Part shown: positions 56,882-64,000 of the stretch, in pieces
Position numbering within the stretch: the first letter of the stretch is position 1
Layout of the letters: each line of letters starts with the position of its first letter
From: Galeopsis tetrahit
Taxonomy: Eukaryota; Streptophyta; Magnoliopsida; Lamiales; Lamiaceae
NCBI GenBank assembly: GCA_963675135.1
Contig: OY776131.1
Location: forward strand, 24,977,881-25,041,880
Direction of reading: 5' to 3'
DNA: 64,000 nt
Program-made: the position numbers and the translations under genes
Notes under the pieces: model-generated
What the model saw: the letters and a program-made list of their open reading frames with translations, nothing else
Told to the model about the DNA's origin: nothing
Database searches by the model: none

Positions 56882-57643
56882 GTGGGTGGCGCAGTAAATG
56901 AAAATAAAGGTAGTGAAGATAATAATTCAGATGGGCCAGGGGTGAGGAATGGGTCGGAGGTCAATGATGATAAAATGAAAGATGTGGAGGCCCAAATCGA
57001 TGCTGGGCCCTCTAACACAGCCCAAATAATCAGACGGGAGGGGGACCCACACAATTCGGATAATCAAAACAATAATACGCGACCCGACTCAACAACTAAA
57101 AGAACAATCTCGGGTTTGGATCCCGACACGTGTGTGGCAGATCAACAGGTGGCATCCCAAACCAGGCTACAATCTTTCACCCCAAATCTCGAAGTGGCCA
57201 GTCTGTCAACACTATCGACCCAGAAAAATCTGGTGACAACTTTCGGGGGGATGAGCGGAGCAAGAATCATACCGGACAAAGAAGAAATACCCAAGGAGAG
57301 TGACCGTTCGAAGATCGACACAAGAATGGGAAAAACAAAAGGCAAATCGAGATCTAAAGCCCAAATGAAAAAGATGGAGAGCGCGGAATTAACAATGTTT
57401 CTGGGTAATATGGAATCGAAGGAGGATATTGAAGCGAGGTTCCGTGAACACAGATAGCTACCACTGCACCTACGAAACAGCCAAACGGCCAGCGAAGCTT
57501 CTGCACTCTGGGAATTTGGCAAAATGATAGGCCTCGCAAGCGAGAAGAGCGATGAAATGACGATTCGGGTATTGAAAGGGATCAACAATGTGCGAAGAGA
57601 GGAAATAACAGCAAAACAGGGGAAAAATAAAGTTAATTTATGA
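56882..57643 (+). pseudogene. L1-type LINE ORF1 region, C-terminal part
   Basis: A Ser/Asp/Asn-rich hydrophilic reading of 191 codons ends at TAG (57455-57457). The same frame continues through SEASALWEFGKMIGL and VLKGINNVRREE to TGA at 57641-57643. The ALWxxGKxxGL motif near the C-terminus is common to plant LINE ORF1-like proteins, which bind RNA. The N-terminal DUF4283/zinc-knuckle part is not visible, so it is 5'-truncated or badly decayed. Its final TGA overlaps the ATG of ORF2 as ATGA, so ORF2 may be translated by reinitiation. Confidence 0.7.
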
Positions 57644-59230
57644 AGATTTTGTCTTTCAATATTAGGGGTTTGGGAAGTAGGGTGAAAAGGAAGGAATTGT
57701 TGAGTATTGTGAACAAGAATAGTGTAGGCATGTGTTGTGTTCAAGAAACAAAATTGGAGCAAATGGATGAAGAAGTATGCAACACCTTCTAGAACAAAGG
57801 GTCTTTTGGTTGGGCACACAGAGAGGTGATCGGTAGGTCGGGGGGGATATTAACAATATGGAACGCGGAGTTGTTTAAATGTACGTGCTCGTGGAATATG
57901 CACGGGGCTGTGGTCATGATCGGAAGAAGGAAACCAAAGGGAGTCGAATATTGTGTCATTAATGTTTACGCCCCAAGTGTCTTGAGTGAACGAGTGGAAC
58001 TGTGGGAAAGGATTAAGATGACAATCGGGCAATATGCAGGGATGTGTATAAGCGTGGTGGGTGATTTTAATGAAGTCTGGCATCCACAAGAACGGGTGGG
58101 CAGAAGTGCAACAATCAACAGAAGAGAGATGGAGTCTTTTGACACCTTCATTAGAGAGGCACTCTTATTCGATCTTCCTTTGATGGGGCGTAGCTTCACT
58201 TGGTACAGGCATGATGGCAGTTGCAAAAGAAGAATTGATCGCATTCTGATAAACGAGGAGTGGCTATCGAAGTGGCCACAGTCAAAACAGAAAGGGTTGG
58301 AAAGGTCGGTTTCTGACCATTGCCTTATCGTGCTCGAGATAGTGGTGAAGGACTAGGGCGCAAAACCATTTAGATTTGTAAACACGTAGTTTTCACATCC
58401 AGATTTTAAGAAGTTTGTGACGGACGAGTGGGCAAGCTATGTGGTGGAAGGATGGGGCGGCTATGTATTAAAAGAGAAATTAAAATAGTTGAAGGCGGAC
58501 ATAAAATAATGGAACTTAAGGGTCTTCGGCGAACTGGACAGCAAAGTGGAGCAACTTAAATCAGATATACAACAGATGGACATAATGGATGACACATTCG
58601 GCTTGAACGAGCAGGAGATCATTGAGAGAAAGAGGCTAACGACAAATTTGTTTAGAAACATGAACTTGAAGAACAGTCTTTACGCCCAAAAAGCAAGGAT
58701 AAGATGGTTAAAGGACGGTGATATGAACACGAGATACTTTCACAGCGTTGTCAATCGAAGGAGAAAGAAGAACAAAATTTCAGAAATCACAATCGGGGGC
58801 CGTCGGTTAGAGGGGGTGACAGAAATCAAATGAGGAATACATGAGTTTTTTAAGATGCACTTCAGCAAGTCAAATGGAGTCAGACCAAAGATAAGCCCCA
58901 ACATTGTGCAAAAAAGGGTGTCTGAGTCAGAAAATGAGAGGTTGATCGAAGGCTTTTCTGAGCAAGAAATAAAAGAGGCCGTATGGAGCTGTGATAGCTC
59001 GAAAAGTTCGGGCCCAGACGGATTCAATTTCAGATTCATCAAAGAATTTTGGGACGTGATGAAAACAGATTTCGTGAGGATGATGATGGAGTTCCAGCAT
59101 CATGGGAAGTTGGTTAGAGGCATAAATCCTTCGTTCATTGTGCTGTTGCCAAAAAAAGAGGTATGTGATTCGCTGAACGACTATCGACACATTTCACTAA
59201 TTGGTTGTCTATATAAAGTGTTTTCCAAAA
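57640..59230 (+). pseudogene. L1-type LINE ORF2 (endonuclease and start of RT), truncated
   Basis: One frame from ATG 57640 holds the apurinic-type endonuclease: MKILSFNIRGLGS, VQETKLE with the catalytic Glu, GGILTIWN, VGDFNEVWHPQER, FTWYRHDG, RIDRILIN and SDHCLIVLE (SDH is the catalytic end). A linker with RIRWLKDGDMNTRYFH follows, then RT motif 0-1 with SSGPDGFNFRFIKEFWDV and LLPKKE, NDYRHISLIGCLYKVFSK. In-frame stops lie at 57790, 58354, 58387, 58486, 58507 and 58831, with no frameshift seen over 1.6 kb. At 59231 an LTR cuts it, removing the RT active site. Endonuclease and RT would nick target DNA and copy LINE RNA into it. Confidence 0.9.
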
Positions 59231-59987
59231 TGATGCGTCGAAAAAGAACACCTTCGGATATCGATCGTTCTCTTGCGAGCACTATTAATCACGAATCCAA
59301 TCACTCGTTTAATCCTTGGCAGTCTTCAAACAAATCTCCTTGGGAATCCGAAAATGACCTGCAAAAGTACGCCGGAGGGGGGCTCCGGCGTAGAAGCTCC
59401 GACGCTCAAGTCAGATTCGATCTTAGGAGAAATCAAAGAGGAATTCCCCTGAATATCTAGGGAAATTCCGGCGAATAGTAGAATGTTTCTACTCAACTCA
59501 GTGTATCCTTCTTCTGAGAGTGTGTATATTATGTAAAAAGTATAGATTGTGTTAAAAACGTACCTGATAATGTAAAAGTGATCTGCTTATATACCTGGCC
59601 CCTTCTCTCGGGGGAGAAGGGGACCTTTTCTCCCTATATTCACTACCTTTCCCTATAAAATCGGCCCAACTCCCTGAAGACCTGGTTTATACCCCTCGCG
59701 ACTCGGCCCTTCAATATACCGGCCCTATCTTCACGGGTTGACCTTTTCCTTTGACTCAATCTGGGAGAAACTAACCAAGCCTACGTATTCCCTTTGGGCC
59801 TAACCTCTGGGCCCAAAGGTTATTAGGCCTCGAACAGGGGCTAGAAGCCCAACTATCCCCATTCCCCTCTTTGGGCCTAGGAGTGTACAAATCCAATCTT
59901 CAAGCCCGTTGACCTAATTGAGATTACTATATTTTATCCCATTTCCACGTGTCGACTCCTCCGAGAGGGACATATTTATCTACATCA
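59231..59987 (-). repeat. 3' LTR of the minus-strand gypsy element
   Basis: 757 bp, TGATGCGTCG to TACATCA on the plus strand (TG..CA). TATATAAGCA on the minus strand at about 59583-59592 is the TATA box. Confidence 0.8.
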
Positions 59988-60006
59988 ACCACTCCCCCCT
60001 ACTCTC
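59988..60006 (-). promoter_or_regulatory. Polypurine tract
   Basis: Minus strand GAGAGTAGGGGGGAGTGGT directly before the LTR start TGATGTAG. Confidence 0.75.
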
Positions 60007-60520
60007 GTAAAAAAAGATAATTTTTAAGAGAGTAGGAAAAAATAAAAACAATAATAAGATAAATTATAGAGAAACAATCCATTCCTTTGAACACTCTTTT
60101 TCGTATTCTCCCCAAAATATTACTGATTTTAATTTCCTCCTTAATAATTACCTTCAGAAGGCTTTAAGCCTTTTCCACTTCCACACACCAATTTACCCTC
60201 GAATCTTGCAGCCAGACGTCCGCCCGAGAGGAACATCCAGCCGTCCTTTTCAGCCACGCGCTCCCTCATTGGAGAGTATTTAATTCATCTCGGTTTTTTC
60301 ATTTCTCTCTCTCCAGCGTAATTATTTCAAAATTCCTATTCATTCCACCAAAAAATCCCTTTTTCCTTCCTTTCAAACTTATCTATCTTTCATCTTCATT
60401 TTCACTTCTGCAATTTTAACTCCTCCACGCACGTCCAGCGGCCATTCCATCATCACTCCTAAAACCGACTTTGCTCCATGTATCTACTCCTTCCTTTCTT
60501 TCTTCATTTACAATATCCTC
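60007..60520 (+). other. Upstream region of the antisense gene
   Basis: Non-coding. CT-rich leader-like sequence at 60290-60420 (TTTCTCTCTCTCCAGCG). No clear TATA box identified. Start at ATG 60521 lies in CTCATGTCCTCC. Confidence 0.45.
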
Positions 60521-62599
60521 ATGTCCTCCTCCTCAAACTCCATATCCATGGAGAGTTCCACTTCCGACTCGTTTCCCATATTTCCCGTAACCGACCAAGC
60601 TTTGGAGGATAAAATTTCTGGTCCCTCGATTCTCACTCCTGAGCGCGTTGCCGCTTTTCTCCGTTCAGGGATCTTCCCCGACGATTATTCAGTTAGGGCT
60701 GCACATAGGAAAGAGCGCCCTAATTTTTCAGGTCATAATACCTTAGCCTTTTGGGAGGCTCAATTAAAAGCGGGCCTCCGTTTCCCAATCCATCCTTATC
60801 TGTGTGAAATTTCCACTTACCTCCGCATACCTCTGAACCAGTTCACTCCCAACGCTATACGCACCATGTTAGGCTTCTATATCCTGATGAAAGGAAACGG
60901 TGGGGAGCCCTCGGCCCAACTCTTTCTAACCCAGTACGTGTGTAAGTTTGCGGACGAGTTTTTTTACGCTAGTGGTCGTACCTCCAGGACCGGAAAATTC
61001 ATGGAAAAGCTCCATGAAGGGGTCCAGGACTTGAAGGACTATTATTTCTTCGTTACAAATCCTCTTCCCTGGGAATTTCCTCATGAGGGGTGGATTTATG
61101 AGAATCCTGGGGTACCCCGTCCTCCTCTTTCTGTTTGTTCCTCTTTAAATCTGGATGTGATGAATCATCTAAATGGTAATGTCTCTGCCCATGGCTTTTT
61201 TGATGTGATGAGTATTTGTAAGAATCCTAGAGCCCTCTCTCATTTCGGTTTTGGTCGCCCCGATTATCCCCTAGGTCCCGACGATGGTAATACCATTTCT
61301 TTTTCCTTGGTATTGTCCTCAAAATTTGAACTGCAGTGTTTATTAATGTCGTTTCATATTTCTTTGTGCAGCTATGAGTTGGTTAACTCAAATCTCCCGT
61401 GATGCCACTCCTCTTTCGATGGTTGCTAAGTCTCCGGCCCCTGAAAGCTCCTCGAAGGCTCCAATTCCTCCTTCCCCAGTGAAACCTGCCACCGGGTCAG
61501 TTGCTAAGCGTACCCGTTCCTCTACTGAGAAAGCCTTAGTTTCTACTCTGCCTCCTGCCTCTGATGCCTCCAAAAAGAAGAAGTCCAAAACCAAATCCTC
61601 TCTCCCTAATGTCGCTTCCGACGCTCCTGACGAGATTAGTGTCGATCATCTCCTGGCTTTCATAGAGCGTCACACTCCGACCCCTGCCACCGAGGCCCTT
61701 AATGCTCTGTCCCTCGAAGAACGAGTTGTGCATGCCGCCCACAGCTTTACACAGGTAAACTCTCCGTGTAGAATTATTTCTGGATAATTTAATAAGAAAA
61801 AGTATGTATATCTTACTTCTTTAGATTGTTCATTGTGTAGTTCGGTCTCCTATTCTCCAATGTGTCTGAGCGAGCTCTCCAGTCCCTTCAGCTAGTGGAT
61901 GATCTCCAAAGCCAAGTGGAGCTGGAGAAAGTGAAGAAGGAGATACTCGATGCAGAATTACGGGACGCTAATCAGAGGTGTAAAGCACTTCAAACGATGC
62001 TTTTGGGGGAGATTTCTTCGCTGAAGAAAGAGTTCGGTAAACGGGTTGAACAGTTGGAGGTTACTCTTCCTCTGGCTGGTATGAAATTATGCATAGAGTC
62101 CCTGTTTACCTCTGCCATAGGTCAAAAATTTCTAGGTACCTTGCATCGGGAGTGGTTGGAGGCTTTTCTTCAGAGCAGCAGCTTCTTAGGGGCAGTGGGT
62201 GCATATATCCCCCACTTCATCGATCATGGGTTTTCCAATGCCGTAGCTGAACATTCTGCTCCAGGATTTAATGGTCAGTATACTCGTGCCCTCCGATTGG
62301 ACGAACTGGACACTCTCCCTAAGTTCCCTGGTGATGCTAAGGAAGACATCAATACTCCTTGGTGGTTACCTGGGATGAGGAAGGCAGTCTTGGAGCTAAA
62401 AGATGCTGCCCTGAACTTGGATGACCTGGCATCGGCGAAGGATATGGCTTTTCCTATCCATGTGGACAACCCAACTCCGGTGGCTACCGTGGCAGCAGGT
62501 GCTCCAATGGAGAAGGCAGAGGGAGGTGATTCCAGTGGGCGAGCTGAGGAGACAGGAGAAGGTTCCGAGGGGAAGAATGATGTTCCCCTCTCTTCATAA
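60521..62599 (+). CDS. Three-exon antisense gene with Putative gypsy type transposon domain
   Basis: Exons 60521-61286, 61372-61754 and 61841-62599, with introns GGTAATAC..TTTGTGCAG and GGTAAACT..ATTGTGTAG. The splices keep frame (phase 1, then 0) and give 635 residues. Residues about 40-200 hold the domain: PNFSGHNTLAFWEAQLKAGL, RFPIHPYLCEISTYLRIPL, FTPNAIRTMLGFYILMK, LKDYYFFVTNPLPWEFPHEG, as in plant Putative gypsy type transposon (Transposase_28) proteins. Exon 2 is Ser/Pro/Lys-rich with KRTRSS and KKKKSKTKSS nuclear-signal-like stretches. Exon 3 starts with a coiled coil (SQVELEKVKKEILDAELRDA). The C-terminus is acidic and Gly-rich. It is antisense to the gypsy element holding it. The biochemical role of these proteins is unknown. 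No stops or frameshifts, so probably functional or recent. Confidence 0.8.
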
Positions 62600-63077
62600 C
62601 TTTATTTCCCTGATAACACTTTGGTATTCTTAAAACACTTTTTATTTTGTTAAGGCCTCTAAGGCCCCCTTTTGGTATTTTCCGGAGACTCCACACTTCG
62701 GGATTTTTCTGTGGAGGGCTTAGGCATGGTGCCTTAGGTCTTGAATGTTCCTGCTTTACTTTTGTTCAGTATCGTACCTGCATATTAGTCTCTGGCATGC
62801 GTATATATACATATCTATAACTCTGTTGTTTAGACATATAATGTGGTTCTTGCCCTGCTCTTTCTTTACTTATGAATTTAGCATGTTTTTCGCATTTTCT
62901 TGACACGTAAAGGCTCTAAAGCTCCTAGAAGAACCTTAATGAGGAGATAGGGTTTATATCCCTGTACTTACTTAGTGATTTGATAATGTTTCTAGTCTTT
63001 CTCTTAACACTAGAGTTTTTAGGGATTATCCTCTCCCCTAGGTTAGTGTTCGTATGGATTATATTCTCCCCCTGAGT
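62600..63077 (+). other. 3' region of the antisense gene
   Basis: Non-coding, T-rich. 62654-62710 includes AAGGCCTCTAAGGCCCCC. No clear polyadenylation signal chosen. Confidence 0.45.
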
Positions 63078-63550
63078 TGTTTATACTCGTAAGAGTTAGT
63101 TTATACTCGTAAGAGTTCTTAGGGATTATAATCTCCCTGAAGTTTAGAATGTTTAGGGATTATACTCTCCCAAAAGTTGTTTATACTCGTGAGAGTTGTT
63201 TATACTCGTGAGAGTTGTTTATACTCGTGAGAGTTGTTTATACTCGTAAGAGTTAGTTTATACTCGTAAGAGTTCTTAGGGATTATACTCTCCCTGAAGT
63301 TTAGAATGTTTAGGGATTATACTCTCCCAAAAGTTGTTTATACTCGTAAGAGTTGTTTATACTCGTGAGAGTTATTTATACTCGTGAGAGTTGTTTATAC
63401 TCGTAAGAGTTTGTTTATACTCGTGAGAGTTGTTTATACTCGTGAGAGTTTGTTTATACTCGTAAGAGTTTGTTTATACTCGTAAGAGTTTGTTTATACT
63501 CGTGAGAGTTTGTTTATACTCGTGAGAGTTTGTGAGAGTTTGTGAGAGTC
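63078..63550. repeat. 19-20-bp tandem repeat array
   Basis: Units TTTATACTCGTGAGAGTTG and TTTATACTCGTAAGAGTT alternate, about 18 copies, broken twice by a longer unit with AGGGATTATACTCTCCC. Each unit pairs CTCGTGAG/GAG-type half sites. Lies in the 3' untranslated part of the host gypsy element. Confidence 0.9.
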
Positions 63551-64000
63551 GCTAGGGATAGGGTTTATTGACAAGTTAATTATATCTTCTGCTGCTATAC
63601 CCCCTACTCCCCCTAGCTTTAGAGGTTGTCGTGGATAGAAACTTTAGGAATTCTTCCTAGGTATCTTCTATCCGAATCTTTATGAGTTGGTGCAAATCTC
63701 TCTATCTTGCAATATCTCTATCATGTTATGTTTTAGTTTTCAAAACATATTCGTTATTTCAGCATTTATTATGCAGGCCCTTAACAGTTGTCTTAACACG
63801 GTATTAACATATGAGAAACATTTCAATATAAAATCGGCATACAAGAGTCATTTCAACACAGTATTAACATGCATTTAGGGAAATTGCTGAAATTTTATCA
63901 AAACCGATGCTCCATTGATCAAAAGTGTTCATCAACATAGGCAAATAAGGGGAACCTATGTCGGCCTCATTAAAAACCTCTCCGTGGTAAAACCCCAAAG
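63551..64000 (-). other. Gypsy internal region, no ORF recognised
   Basis: The end reads, on the minus strand, ACGGAGAGGTTTTTAATGAG, a short motif I associate with the region after pol in plant gypsy elements. Two CACAGTATTAACATG-like units at 63795-63875. Confidence 0.35.

Larger units (their letters stand above)
59231..64000 (-). mobile_element. Ty3/gypsy-type LTR element (Tat-like), extends beyond window
   Basis: An LTR (59231-59987) is followed by a purine tract read on the minus strand (59988-60006), so the element lies on the minus strand and continues to the right. It holds the antisense gene 60521-62599 and a tandem-repeat region. Extra ORFs in antisense orientation between pol and the 3' LTR, and variable tandem repeats in the 3' untranslated part, are known for Tat-lineage gypsy elements. 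Pol, the 5' LTR and the second target copy (CAAAA at 59226-59230 expected) are outside the window. Confidence 0.75.

Noticed and set aside
57142..57819. 225-residue minus-strand ORF opposite the LINE
   Set aside because: Antisense shadow of LINE ORF1/ORF2, which is supported by motifs on the plus strand.
63078..63550. CRISPR-like array
   Set aside because: Simple head-to-tail tandem repeats, no spacers, eukaryotic context.

Overview
The window looks like a repeat-rich, AT-rich stretch of nuclear DNA from a flowering plant, most likely a eudicot. The evidence is the content: Ty1/copia, Sirevirus, Ty3/gypsy, L1-type LINE, tRNA-derived SINE, Helitron, Harbinger, hAT, Stowaway and Mutator-type elements, plus spliced coding sequence with GT..AG introns. 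I cannot name the species. I see no convincing intact single-copy host gene. Almost every supported coding region belongs to a mobile element or is a gene fragment carried by one.

Layout. 1-10 kb: a long-inverted-repeat element cut by the window edge (1-1013), a 1.6-kb non-autonomous LTR element with a PP2C phosphatase fragment (1664-3245), a Mutator-type MITE (4270-5500), a degraded Harbinger transposase (7394-8110), a hAT-like terminus (8121-8260) and a second Mutator-type MITE (8336-9672). 9.7-14.8 kb: two abutting Helitrons (9753-13836, 13837-14447), the first carrying a probable RPA/DUF223 exon, then a Stowaway MITE. 15-22 kb: a SINE, an unexplained GC-rich segment, and a young copia element (16446-21889) whose polyprotein has one evident frame break. 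22.8-30 kb: a third Helitron 3' end, a local duplication, a second copy of the first foldback element (24190-25298), and a probable solo LTR (26180-30138) holding a MITE that itself holds a Stowaway.

31.0-41.3 kb is a Sirevirus-type copia with a long envelope-like region. It lacks gag and protease and has a SINE inside pol. 41.6-46.7 kb is a gag-only Ty3/gypsy-type element with a 33-bp minisatellite where pol should be. 46.7-56.9 kb is mostly non-coding, with a 400-bp hAT MITE made of CGAGC motifs, a minus-strand Helitron end next to a decayed helicase, another Mutator-type MITE, a SINE and a LINE fragment. 56.9-59.2 kb is an L1-type LINE with many in-frame stops. It is cut by a minus-strand gypsy element (59231 to beyond the window) that carries an antisense three-exon gene (60521-62599) with a Putative gypsy type transposon domain, the most intact coding unit here.

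How it fits together. The elements form nests that can be ordered by target-site duplications: SINE in Sirevirus pol, Stowaway in MITE in solo LTR, gypsy in LINE, Harbinger in Stowaway. Target-site duplications were read by eye for ten or more elements and are the strongest boundary evidence. Family names rest on motif recognition without database searches.
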